The notes beneath the pieces are model-generated. The model saw only the letters and a program-made list of their open reading frames with translations, was not told the origin of the DNA and searched no databases. Below, in pieces: positions 53,944 to 62,107 of a stretch of DNA of 64,000 nt (its first letter is position 1; each line of letters starts with the position of its first letter). Position numbers and translations under genes: made by a program. Source of the stretch: Chryseobacterium sp. SNU WT5 (lineage in GTDB: Bacteria; Bacteroidota; Bacteroidia; Flavobacteriales; Weeksellaceae); NCBI RefSeq assembly GCF_007362475.1, contig NZ_CP041687.1, forward strand, positions 2,909,615 through 2,973,614. The letters run 5' to 3'.

Positions 53944-54534
53944 TTACCTTCCTTTTTCGGGAATCTTTTGTGCATTGATATCACCAGAATTATTATAGAA
54001 AGTATATTCTGAAAAATCGTCCTTAGCGGTCATTCCATTTGCACCAACCAAAGTAGAACCATCTTTATCCGTTACATAAACCGTGTCTTTGGTATACATT
54101 ACTTTCTTCATCTGATCCCAGTAGACGGATTGCATGGCAAACATTTGGTTTTCGTTACTGATTATTTTGACATTTCCTTTTGCTTCGTAGAACTTCTTTT
54201 TGTCGTTGAACTTTGCATATTTTGCACTGATCTTTCCGGGAAGATTTGGTTTCTTTTTATCGTAAAAAAGAATATTGATCCCTTTACGGGCAACAATATA
54301 CGGCGAATCGATAAATTCGTACTTTTCAATAAGTGGAGCAGTAGCTCGTAATTTGATCATTCCAGAATCGCGCTGTATGATGTTAGCGTTATTGATTACT
54401 GTAGACGGAAAGTTGGAATTTCTATTTTTATTGATCTCTGCAAGATCTTCGTCACATGAAATTAAAACAAAAAATATAGCACAACCTAAAAGGCTGGCTA
54501 TATTTTTTAATATAATTTGCGGAAACAAATTCAT
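53944..54534 (-). CDS. lptC: LPS export periplasmic protein LptC
   Basis: A 196-residue component of the LPS transport bridge between the inner-membrane LptBFG and periplasmic LptA. The N-terminus has a hydrophobic segment with a lipobox-like end (FFVLISCDED, Cys27), so a lipid anchor is possible, as annotated for many Bacteroidota LptC proteins. The beta-jellyroll pattern is visible as repeated short strands (GMIKLRATAPLIEKY, GKISAKYAKFNDKKKFYEAKG, NENQMFAMQSVYWDQ). The upstream beta-barrel gene ends three bases before its ATG, so the two are certainly co-transcribed. Confidence 0.9.
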   Translation of the reverse strand: MNLFPQIILKNIASLLGCAIFFVLISCDEDLAEINKNRNSNFPSTVINNANIIQRDSGMIKLRATAPLIEKYEFIDSPYIVARKGINILFYDKKKPNLPGKISAKYAKFNDKKKFYEAKGNVKIISNENQMFAMQSVYWDQMKKVMYTKDTVYVTDKDGSTLVGANGMTAKDDFSEYTFYNNSGDINAQKIPEKGR

Positions 54535-54537
54535 TGA

Positions 54538-55812
54538 TTAATCATAAAGCTTTTTATTAAACCACTTATCAGCAAAATTAATTCCGATTTTTAGATTAAC
54601 AAAATTTTGACGAATTAAATCATTATTTAAAGTTCCTCTTTGCCCTAGTTCTAATCCTAAATCAATCCCACTCATTCTGCTACCACTACGATTCTCAAAT
54701 GGTAAAGTTACTCCACCTGTAAGAGCAAACTTATTGATATTGGTACCGTTAAAGGCAAGATTACCTTTCTCGTAATATGCTCCATAACGGTAAGTTACGC
54801 GCGAGAAGTAGTTTCTAAAATTGTTATAGTTAGGTAAATACCATCCTCCAGCTGCTATTTTATATGAATTATTATTTACAAATGGTTGCCCAAGAAATTG
54901 AGTGTTTTCACCTTTCTTATAATCCAATTGTGTTCCAACGAACCATTTAGCATCTTTCCCATAACCTGCACCCAATGAAAATTCCATCGGAATCAAATTT
55001 TGATCTTCACTAAAATTCTGTTCAATAATTTTTACGTTATTTTTTTCCTCACCTGGAGTATAAAAATAAGTACTGTTAGTAAAACGAGTCTCCATCTGAC
55101 CTGTATTACCAAAAGTATAGGTAGCACCTAATGTTAGTTTACGATCTTTATGAACTTTTTTCTGATAAGCCGCTCCAAGGGTAAAATTGAAGGTTTTTAT
55201 CTTATTTTTCGTTTCATATCCATTAATTAATTCAGCAGTGGAATACGTGAGCTCGTTAATATCATATAAATTTCCGAAGTAGAAATTACTTCTTAATCCT
55301 AATCCAAACTCGGGATTCAATTGGTAAGAAAATGCAGCTTGCACGGTACTGATACTGCCATTACCACGGTAAAGGCTAGCTCTACGAATTCCTGTAGAAG
55401 AAATTTCCTGCTCAATTATAGAATAATTTTTGGAGCTGTATGGTTGATAACCTAATCCAAATTTCACTTTAGAGGATAGAGGAAAAGCGATAGATATATT
55501 AGATAAATAAGAAGAATGCTTAGTAACATTCACATCTCCATAATTGGATTTGTAAAAGTTATTCTCATTACTCCCTTCAAACTTGATCGTCGTTAATTCT
55601 AAATTCTTATTAGCAGCAGGATTGCTGAAATTAAAACTATTGTTAAAATCTCCAATATATGCGGTAGATATTCCACCCATGGCATTGATATCAGTTGTAT
55701 TGTCATACTTCACATCTCCAATTCCAAAAGCAGCATAAGGAGAATTACCAATCGATTGCGCAGTGACAAAAAAGCTAGCCGCTACAAGTGGTAATACAAA
55801 AAATCTTTTCAT
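54538..55812 (-). CDS. outer-membrane beta-barrel protein upstream of lptC
   Basis: A 424-residue exported protein with a signal peptide (MKRFFVLPLVAASFFVTAQ). The start of the mature part reads GNSPYAAFGIGDVKYDNTTD then NAMGGISTAYIG, followed by alternating strands typical of a FadL/PorV-like outer-membrane barrel (FGLGYQPYSSKNYS, FGLGLRSNFYFGN). The end is FADKWFNKKLYD rather than a terminal aromatic. I cannot give a specific function. The close coupling to lptC suggests a role in the outer membrane, and its presence next to lptC is, as I remember, common in Flavobacteriia. Confidence 0.85.
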   Translation of the reverse strand: MKRFFVLPLVAASFFVTAQSIGNSPYAAFGIGDVKYDNTTDINAMGGISTAYIGDFNNSFNFSNPAANKNLELTTIKFEGSNENNFYKSNYGDVNVTKHSSYLSNISIAFPLSSKVKFGLGYQPYSSKNYSIIEQEISSTGIRRASLYRGNGSISTVQAAFSYQLNPEFGLGLRSNFYFGNLYDINELTYSTAELINGYETKNKIKTFNFTLGAAYQKKVHKDRKLTLGATYTFGNTGQMETRFTNSTYFYTPGEEKNNVKIIEQNFSEDQNLIPMEFSLGAGYGKDAKWFVGTQLDYKKGENTQFLGQPFVNNNSYKIAAGGWYLPNYNNFRNYFSRVTYRYGAYYEKGNLAFNGTNINKFALTGGVTLPFENRSGSRMSGIDLGLELGQRGTLNNDLIRQNFVNLKIGINFADKWFNKKLYD

Positions 55813-55922
55813 TCTCTATTTTTAAAAATAATGCGCAAATATCCTAAATTTAACTGAACTGTGAAAGTAACTTTGGTTAAAGTTTGTTAAGCAATTGAAG
55901 GTTTTTTTTATCGTAAAAATAT

Positions 55923-55930
55923 TATCTTTG
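55923..55930 (+). promoter_or_regulatory. holB -7 promoter box, only four bases before the ATG
   Basis: TATCTTTG (55923-55930) matches TAnnTTTG, and the ATG begins at 55935. With the usual start about five to seven bases past the box, transcription would begin at or next to the A of the start codon, giving a leaderless or nearly leaderless message. No TTG at the ideal -33. Confidence 0.5.
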
Positions 55931-55934
55931 AAAC

Positions 55935-57053
55935 ATGAACTGGGAACAAATTGTAGGTCATCAAGAACTAAAAAACCTTCTTAAAGAGAGTATTCATAAT
56001 AATAGGGTAAGTCATGCGCAATTATTTGTGGGTAAAGATGGCTTTGGAACACTTCCACTCGCAATTGCTTTTGCAAAAGAGATTCTTAAAAAAGAGAATG
56101 AGAGATCGTCGTCAAAAGTAGATCATCTTAATCATGTTGATCTGCATTTTAGTTTTCCTGTCTTCAAGGTTAATAAAAGTGGACTAAGTGATCAATTTCT
56201 ACAAGAATTTCGCGAAATGATTCTTGAAAATCCTTACGCAAACACAGAAGACTGGAGTGCAAAGTTAGAATCAGAAAATAAGCAACTCACCATTTACGCA
56301 GATGAAGTTGATGAAATTAATTCCAAATTTGCACTAAAAAGTTTCGAAGGTGGTAGTAAAATTCTGATTGTTTGGCAAGCTGATAAAATGAATACAGAAG
56401 CTGCCAACAAGTTTCTAAAATTTTTGGAAGAGCCACCAAAAAACACTTATATCATTCTAACCGCAAATACAGCAGATTTAATTCTTCCCACGATTCTTTC
56501 CAGAACGCAGTTGGTAGAAGTCCCACGTATCCAAGACGAGGATCTTGCCGCTCTTTTAGAAAAGAGTTATGAAATATCAAAGGAGCAGTCACAAGAAGTT
56601 ATTTTTCAATCACAGGGAAATTATAATACTGCTCAGAAAATACTTCAATCCGAAAATACAAATCTGGAATTCGAGGAACAATTTGTAATGTGGGTTCGAG
56701 AGGCCTTTCAAGTTAAAAAGAAACCGGAATTCCTTAAAAATATCGTTCTCTGGGGCCGAAGAATTGCCACTTGGAACAAAGAAAAGCAAATGAACTTTTT
56801 GGAATATTGTAGTGAAATGTTTCGATTAGCGTTACTGCAAAATTATGGCAATCAAAGTTTGGTTTATAAAAAAATAGAATCAAACGGTTTTAAATGGGCC
56901 AGTTTTGCCAAGTTTATACACGGAGCGAATATTGAAGCTATTCTGGAAGAAATTTCAAATGCCAATTATCACTTAGAAAGAAACGGAAACACCAAAATTA
57001 TATGGACAGATTTGGGTATTAAACTTTCCAGATATCTGCATAAATCTGCGTAG
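55935..57053 (+). CDS. holB: DNA polymerase III subunit delta'
   Basis: A clamp-loader subunit of the replicative polymerase. The 372-residue protein opens MNWEQIVGHQELKNLL and has the AAA+ fold with a degraded P-loop, VGKDGFGTLPLA, which lacks the GK[ST] signature, so it probably does not bind ATP. The four zinc-binding Cys of E. coli delta' are also missing. The Walker B-like strand ILIVWQADKMNTEAANKFLKFLEEPP and the SRT sensor (TILSRTQLVE), equivalent to the SRC motif, identify it as HolB. The promoter box lies only four bases upstream, so the ATG must be right. Confidence 0.93.
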   Translation: MNWEQIVGHQELKNLLKESIHNNRVSHAQLFVGKDGFGTLPLAIAFAKEILKKENERSSSKVDHLNHVDLHFSFPVFKVNKSGLSDQFLQEFREMILENPYANTEDWSAKLESENKQLTIYADEVDEINSKFALKSFEGGSKILIVWQADKMNTEAANKFLKFLEEPPKNTYIILTANTADLILPTILSRTQLVEVPRIQDEDLAALLEKSYEISKEQSQEVIFQSQGNYNTAQKILQSENTNLEFEEQFVMWVREAFQVKKKPEFLKNIVLWGRRIATWNKEKQMNFLEYCSEMFRLALLQNYGNQSLVYKKIESNGFKWASFAKFIHGANIEAILEEISNANYHLERNGNTKIIWTDLGIKLSRYLHKSA

Positions 57054-57263
57054 AAAACATTGCTGGTAAGCGTTTTTTAAGATCGTTCATTTTAAATTAT
57101 TAAATCCAATGTTACTTATTACTGTAAATTAACATTTTTCTGAACTTCCAGTATCATTAATTTTTCCTGTTATATTTTAGTTTAACCATTTATAAGATCA
57201 CCAATATTGAAGGTGATATAAAAGTGATACTTGATCCCAAGCTCTCCTTTTGAAAAAAAAATC

Positions 57264-57304
57264 AATCAATCGTTTGATTTATATTTCTTTTTAATTTAAT
57301 TTTG
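57264..57304 (+). promoter_or_regulatory. tetR-efflux operon promoter with palindromic operator
   Basis: TTG (57274-57276), 20 bases, TAATTTTG (57297-57304). The 16-base palindrome AATCAA-TCGT-TTGATT (57264-57279) covers the -33 element and is a strong candidate for the operator of the TetR-type repressor encoded by the first gene. Confidence 0.65.
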
Positions 57305-57325
57305 TACCCTCAAAAAAGTCAAAAT

Positions 57326-57943
57326 ATGATTTCTAAAGAAGAAAATCTTTTGAGAAGTGCCGAAATTCTTTTTGCAGAAAAAGGTTTTGCGGGAACTTCA
57401 ACAAGGGAAATTTCAAAAGAAGCCGACGTCAACATATCGATGATCTCTTATTATTTCGGATCAAAAGAAAAATTATACGAGAAAATATTCGAGTTCAGAA
57501 TGACCGAAAGTCTGAATTTCAGCAAAGATGTTATTGCGAATGAGCATCTGGACGAATGGGAAAAACTGATATTGGTTATTGACCGATACGCGGATCGCGT
57601 AAAAACGTTAAAACCATTTTATCTTATTCTACAACGTGAACACCTCGCTAATAGAAACCCTGTTATCTATGATTATTTAAAGCAATCAAAAAAAGGATTT
57701 CTGTCCATCTACTCCCAATTGATCGACAAAGGCTTGACACGAAAAATTTTCAGCAAAAAGCCGAGACTGGAATTCGTACACTCTACGGTTTCTGGAACAA
57801 TTTTCACCGCGTTAAACACCCTTCCTGTCTATAAGGAATTCTTTGAAGGCGATGAAAATTACGAAGATCAGTATTTCGATGAAGTGAAAATTCATATTCA
57901 AAATATTTTAAAACACCTATTAGGTTATGAAGAAAACATATAA
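57326..57943 (+). CDS. TetR/AcrR-family transcriptional regulator
   Basis: A 205-residue repressor with the classic N-terminal helix-turn-helix (RSAEILFAEKGFAGTSTREI, then ADVNISMISYYFGSKEKLYEKI) and a variable ligand-binding C-terminal domain. The frame opens at 57302 with a TTG that lies in the -7 promoter box, so the ATG at 57326 (MISKEENLL) is the start. It is the first gene of the efflux operon and overlaps the tolC gene by 17 bases, which points to coupled translation and likely autoregulation through the palindrome upstream. Confidence 0.93.
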   Translation: MISKEENLLRSAEILFAEKGFAGTSTREISKEADVNISMISYYFGSKEKLYEKIFEFRMTESLNFSKDVIANEHLDEWEKLILVIDRYADRVKTLKPFYLILQREHLANRNPVIYDYLKQSKKGFLSIYSQLIDKGLTRKIFSKKPRLEFVHSTVSGTIFTALNTLPVYKEFFEGDENYEDQYFDEVKIHIQNILKHLLGYEENI

Positions 57944-59243
57944 ATCTTTCTTTCTTTTATTTTTTCTGGGTACGCTTAACTCCCTATATGGTCAGGCTGC
58001 AAAGCAAGTCACCTTAGAAGAAGCCATTAACATGGGAATTCAGAACTCCAAAAATTTAGCGATTGATAAAGCAAAAATTCAAGAGGCGACTGCCAATTAT
58101 GTCGAAGCGAAAAATAACAGATTACCAAGTCTAAAAATTTCCGCTAGTGCTTTGGCACTTGCAAATGCGAATGTAAATTTAAAAATAACAACACCAGCGG
58201 GGTCAGGAGGAAGTACACCAAAAGCAAATTCAGCTTTTTATGGAAATGTCTCTGCCTCACTTCCTATCTTTACCGGCGGTAGAATAAAATATGGAATTCA
58301 GTCTGCTGATTATTTAATTATTGCTGCCAAATTAAGTACAGAAAATGACCAGCTTGCAATTGGTTACAACATTGCTCAGGCTTATAATAATTTATTTAAA
58401 AGTAGCCAGCAAGTAAAAGTTTTAAAGGAAAACCTTTTATCATCGCAGAAAAGAGATTTGTCCTTTCAAAAATTAGAAGCTAATGGCATCATTGCTAGAA
58501 ATGATAAGTTAAAAGCGAATTTGCAGACCTCAAATATTGAATTGCAACTCCTGGATGCATCTAATAATTATAATATTGCAAATATTAATATGGATTTAAT
58601 GCTGGGTTTACCTGAAAGCACTATTCTAGAAATTGATCCTAATTACATTTCGGAACTCACAGAAAATCACGAAGTTTCTTACTATGTAAACAAAGCTTTC
58701 CAGCTTCGAACAGATTTACAGTCAATTGATTATCAACAGAAAGCTTCTGAACTAGGAATAAAGGTAGCGAAAACGGAGAATTTACCCACTATTGCTTTAA
58801 CGGGAGGTTATATCGCAGCGGAAATCCCAAATGTTTTAACGATCACTAATGCAGCTAATATTGGAATAGGAGTTCAGTATAATATCGATAATCTTTGGAA
58901 GAAGAACTCGAGCTTGATGCGGGCGGAGGCAACTAATAAGAAGATTTCTGCTACACGTGAATTGTTAAATGATCAAATCAAACTGGAAGTAAACAGAGAT
59001 TATCAAACCTCAGAGTTTGCAAAAAAGAAAATCTCTGTTTATGAAAAAGCAGCAGATCAGGCGAATGAAAATTTTCGCGTAACTACTAATAAATACAATA
59101 ATGGTTTAGCAACTATTACCGAATTATTAGATGCAGATGCTGCGCAGATTATAGCAAACCTAAATGTTGTAAATGCAAAAGCCGATGGAGCACTTGCTTA
59201 CAGAAAACTGTTGCAAAGCTCTGGGATTATGACGACAAACTAA
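57927..59243 (+). CDS. TolC-family outer-membrane efflux protein
   Basis: A 438-residue outer-membrane channel protein. A signal peptide (KSFFLLFFLGTLNSLYGQ) is followed by two TolC repeats with long helical hairpins (VTLEEAINMGIQNSKNLAID, RLPSLKISASALALANANVN, then LRTDLQSIDYQQKASELGIKVA and the typical closing KYNNGLATITELLDADAA). It forms the exit duct for the pump encoded by the next two genes. There is no lipobox, unlike OprM-type proteins. It overlaps the tetR gene by 17 bases and precedes emrA by 33. Confidence 0.93.
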   Translation: MKKTYKSFFLLFFLGTLNSLYGQAAKQVTLEEAINMGIQNSKNLAIDKAKIQEATANYVEAKNNRLPSLKISASALALANANVNLKITTPAGSGGSTPKANSAFYGNVSASLPIFTGGRIKYGIQSADYLIIAAKLSTENDQLAIGYNIAQAYNNLFKSSQQVKVLKENLLSSQKRDLSFQKLEANGIIARNDKLKANLQTSNIELQLLDASNNYNIANINMDLMLGLPESTILEIDPNYISELTENHEVSYYVNKAFQLRTDLQSIDYQQKASELGIKVAKTENLPTIALTGGYIAAEIPNVLTITNAANIGIGVQYNIDNLWKKNSSLMRAEATNKKISATRELLNDQIKLEVNRDYQTSEFAKKKISVYEKAADQANENFRVTTNKYNNGLATITELLDADAAQIIANLNVVNAKADGALAYRKLLQSSGIMTTN

Positions 59244-59276
59244 AACTAAAATATCATTAAAAGAAATTGTAAAACA

Positions 59277-60389
59277 ATGGATAACATAACTGAACAACCG
59301 GAACTTTTCCCTGAAACTAAAAAGAAAAAATCACTCGTATTCCCAATTATACTAACTGCAGTATTAATTATCGGAGGATATTTTGGATATCGTATGTACT
59401 CGTTTGGTTTAACTCATGAAGAAACAGATGATGCACAAATTGCTTCCAATATGAGTCCTGTAATTTCTAAAATTTCAGGATATGTTGCAGAGGTAAAAGT
59501 TACTGATAATCAATTTGTAAAAAAAGGAGATACCTTAATCATTCTTGATAATCGTGATCAAAAAATGCTTTTGCAGCAAGCGGTTGCCGCATTAGGAACT
59601 GCAAAAAGTAATGTGCAGACCTCAATTGCTTCTACCAAAGCAGCATCACAAAACATAAATTCTACCAATGCTGCTATTGCCACAGCAAACGCTCAAATTG
59701 AAGCTGCGAAAGTAAATGTCTGGAGAACCAGTCAGGATCTTAAGAGGTATACAAACCTTGTTAAAGATCATACGATTACACAACAGCAATATGAGACAGC
59801 TTTAGCAGCTAAACAAACGGCAGACCGACAGTTGCAGGTTTTGGTGGATCAAAGAAATCAAGCTTCGCAACAAACTGGTATTGTAAATTCTCAAACAGAG
59901 GCAAGCTCCCAACAGATTGGAGTGGCTAATTCAATGGTTAAGCAGCGCGAAGTTGATGTTGAAAATGCAAAATTGAATCTTTCATATACCGTAATTCTTG
60001 CCCCTGAAGATGGCAATGTATCTAAAATATCACAACAGAAAGGACAGTTTGTTCAAGCCGGCGCTCAACTGTTTAGTTTAGTTCGTGACAATCAAAAATG
60101 GGTAATTGCAAATTTTAAGGAAACTCAGCTTTCCAAAATGGTCGAGGGCCAAATGGTTGATATTAAAATTGATGCGTTTCCAAGCGAAGAATTCGAAGGT
60201 AAAGTAACTTCTTTTTCACCAGCAACTGGGTCTACTTTTTCTATTCTTCCACCAGACAATGCAAGTGGAAACTTCGTAAAAGTAGTGCAGAGACTTCCGG
60301 TTAGAATTGACTTCACAAAGATTAAACCTGAAATTGCTAAGAAACTTCGTGCAGGATTGAACGTAAAAGTAACTGTAAATCTAAAATAG
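59277..60389 (+). CDS. HlyD/EmrA-type membrane fusion protein
   Basis: A 370-residue periplasmic adaptor. It has one N-terminal membrane helix (about residues 20-42, VFPIILTAVLIIGGYFGYR), a lipoyl-like half-motif (MSPVISKISGYVAEVKVTDNQFVKKGDTL), and a long Ala/Gln-rich coiled-coil hairpin (residues 100-235). The second lipoyl half is LSYTVILAPEDGNVSKIS, followed by a beta-barrel (FKETQLSKMVEGQMVDIKID). The layout matches EmrA of the EmrAB-TolC pump. It joins the MFS transporter to TolC. Confidence 0.93.
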   Translation: MDNITEQPELFPETKKKKSLVFPIILTAVLIIGGYFGYRMYSFGLTHEETDDAQIASNMSPVISKISGYVAEVKVTDNQFVKKGDTLIILDNRDQKMLLQQAVAALGTAKSNVQTSIASTKAASQNINSTNAAIATANAQIEAAKVNVWRTSQDLKRYTNLVKDHTITQQQYETALAAKQTADRQLQVLVDQRNQASQQTGIVNSQTEASSQQIGVANSMVKQREVDVENAKLNLSYTVILAPEDGNVSKISQQKGQFVQAGAQLFSLVRDNQKWVIANFKETQLSKMVEGQMVDIKIDAFPSEEFEGKVTSFSPATGSTFSILPPDNASGNFVKVVQRLPVRIDFTKIKPEIAKKLRAGLNVKVTVNLK

Positions 60390-60444
60390 AAAAATTCATC
60401 TTTCTTTGAATTATTCCTGTCAATCTTTAATATAGAATCATAAA

Positions 60445-62022
60445 ATGGAAGAAGATTCCTTAGTTGAATACGGTGCAAGACGCGTAATAATAACTATTAC
60501 TGCCATTCTGTGTGCTTTGCTGGAAATTGTAGATTCTACAATTGTAAACGTTGCTTTGAATGATATGAAGGGAAACCTCGGAGCAACACTTTCAGAAGTC
60601 GGTTGGGTAATTACTGCATATGCTATTGGTAATGTAATTATTGTTCCGATGACTAGTTGGTTATCACAACAATTCGGACGGAGAAACTACTTTGCAGCCT
60701 CCATCGTTATTTTTACTGTATTTTCTTTTTTGTGTGGTAATGCAACGAATATCTGGGAACTAGTATTTTTTCGATTAATGCAAGGAATAGGTGGAGGAGC
60801 GCTATTGGTGACTTCGCAAACGATTATTACTGAATCTTATCCGCTGGCCAAAAGAAGTATGGCTCAGGCAATTTATGGTTTGGGCGTAATTATCGGTCCA
60901 ACGTTAGGGCCGCCACTGGGCGGGTACATCGTCGATAATTTCAGCTGGCCTTATATTTTTTATATCAATATTCCAATTGGAATTGCAGCAACTCTAATGA
61001 CCTTACAGTTTGTGAAAAGTCCAAAATTTGCAGATAAACGGAAAGCGAGAGATGTTGATTGGTATGGTATCTTTTTGCTTGCGGCATTTGTAGGCTCCTT
61101 ACAATATATTCTTGAGAAAGGACATGAAGACGATTGGTTTGACAGCCCTGCTATTATTTATCTAAGTATTGTTGCAGTAATTGGCTTTATTCTGTTCCTC
61201 TGGAGAGAACTCAGTTATAAATATCCGGTCGTAGAATTACGGGTTTTAAAGAATGGAAATTTGCGCTTGGGTACAATTATGTCATTTGTCCTGGGATTTG
61301 GCTTGTACGGCTCTACTTTTATTGTCCCTCTTTATACTCAAAGTATTCTAGGGTGGACGGCCTTTGAGTCAGGAGCATTAATGATTCCTGCCGCTGTTAC
61401 AACTGCAGTAATGATGCCTATCATAGGAAAGTTATTAACACGGGGTGCGAAACAGCAAATTCTTATAGCTCTAGGATTATTAATTTTCTTTATCTACAGT
61501 TTTTGGGGTTATAAAATTATTTCGCCTGACACTGGTAAACCTGATTTTTTCTGGATGTTAATTGTTAGGGGAGCGGGCTTGGGATTATTATTTATTCCAA
61601 TTACCTCATTGGCTTTGAGTACGCTAAAAGGTCAAGAAATTGGTCAGGGGGCTGCATTTAGTGGGATGATGAGACAACTTGGAGGATCATTCGGAATCGC
61701 AGCGATCACAACTTTTATTTCTAATCAAACTTCATTGCACCGCGCTGCTTTAGTAAGTCATCTTGATGGAAACAGTTTAGACGTTCAACAACGAGTAAGT
61801 GGATTAACGGCGGCATTTCAGGCGAAGGGTTTTACACCGGATACTGCTTTGGCCTCCGCGTATAAACTTTTAGATCTGTCCGTATTGAAACAGGCAACAG
61901 TATTATCTTATATGGATGTTTTTCTCTATTTAGGATTTCTGTTCCTCGTTTGTATTCCTTTCGTTCTTTTAGTAAAAGAAAAGAAGAATAAGGTACCTAT
62001 TAATTTAGGAGATATGCATTAA
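60445..62022 (+). CDS. MFS drug:H+ antiporter, DHA2 family (EmrB/QacA type)
   Basis: A 525-residue inner-membrane transporter with 14 predicted helices, the DHA2 number. Motifs include the opening LLEIVDSTIVNVALNDMKG (D-x-T-I-V-N-V-A-L motif D1), motif A between helices 2 and 3 (SWLSQQFGRRNY), motif B (FFRLMQGIGGGALL) and motif C (GLGVIIGPTLGPPLGGYIVD). It uses the proton gradient to expel drugs or other amphiphiles. Substrates cannot be read from sequence. Last gene of the operon, ended by a strong terminator. Confidence 0.93.
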   Translation: MEEDSLVEYGARRVIITITAILCALLEIVDSTIVNVALNDMKGNLGATLSEVGWVITAYAIGNVIIVPMTSWLSQQFGRRNYFAASIVIFTVFSFLCGNATNIWELVFFRLMQGIGGGALLVTSQTIITESYPLAKRSMAQAIYGLGVIIGPTLGPPLGGYIVDNFSWPYIFYINIPIGIAATLMTLQFVKSPKFADKRKARDVDWYGIFLLAAFVGSLQYILEKGHEDDWFDSPAIIYLSIVAVIGFILFLWRELSYKYPVVELRVLKNGNLRLGTIMSFVLGFGLYGSTFIVPLYTQSILGWTAFESGALMIPAAVTTAVMMPIIGKLLTRGAKQQILIALGLLIFFIYSFWGYKIISPDTGKPDFFWMLIVRGAGLGLLFIPITSLALSTLKGQEIGQGAAFSGMMRQLGGSFGIAAITTFISNQTSLHRAALVSHLDGNSLDVQQRVSGLTAAFQAKGFTPDTALASAYKLLDLSVLKQATVLSYMDVFLYLGFLFLVCIPFVLLVKEKKNKVPINLGDMH

Positions 62023-62048
62023 CAAATTCATAAGTATTTTTCATAAAA

Positions 62049-62076
62049 AAGTCGGTAGAGAAAACTCTACCGACTT
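62049..62076. terminator. bidirectional terminator between emrB-like and M4 protease genes
   Basis: Perfect 12-bp stem AAGTCGGTAGAG (62049-62060) / CTCTACCGACTT (62065-62076), AAAA loop, A-tract before it. It lies between converging genes. Confidence 0.9.
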
Positions 62077-62107
62077 GACCGAAGTCATTTTGTAAAAATA
62101 AAAGAAA

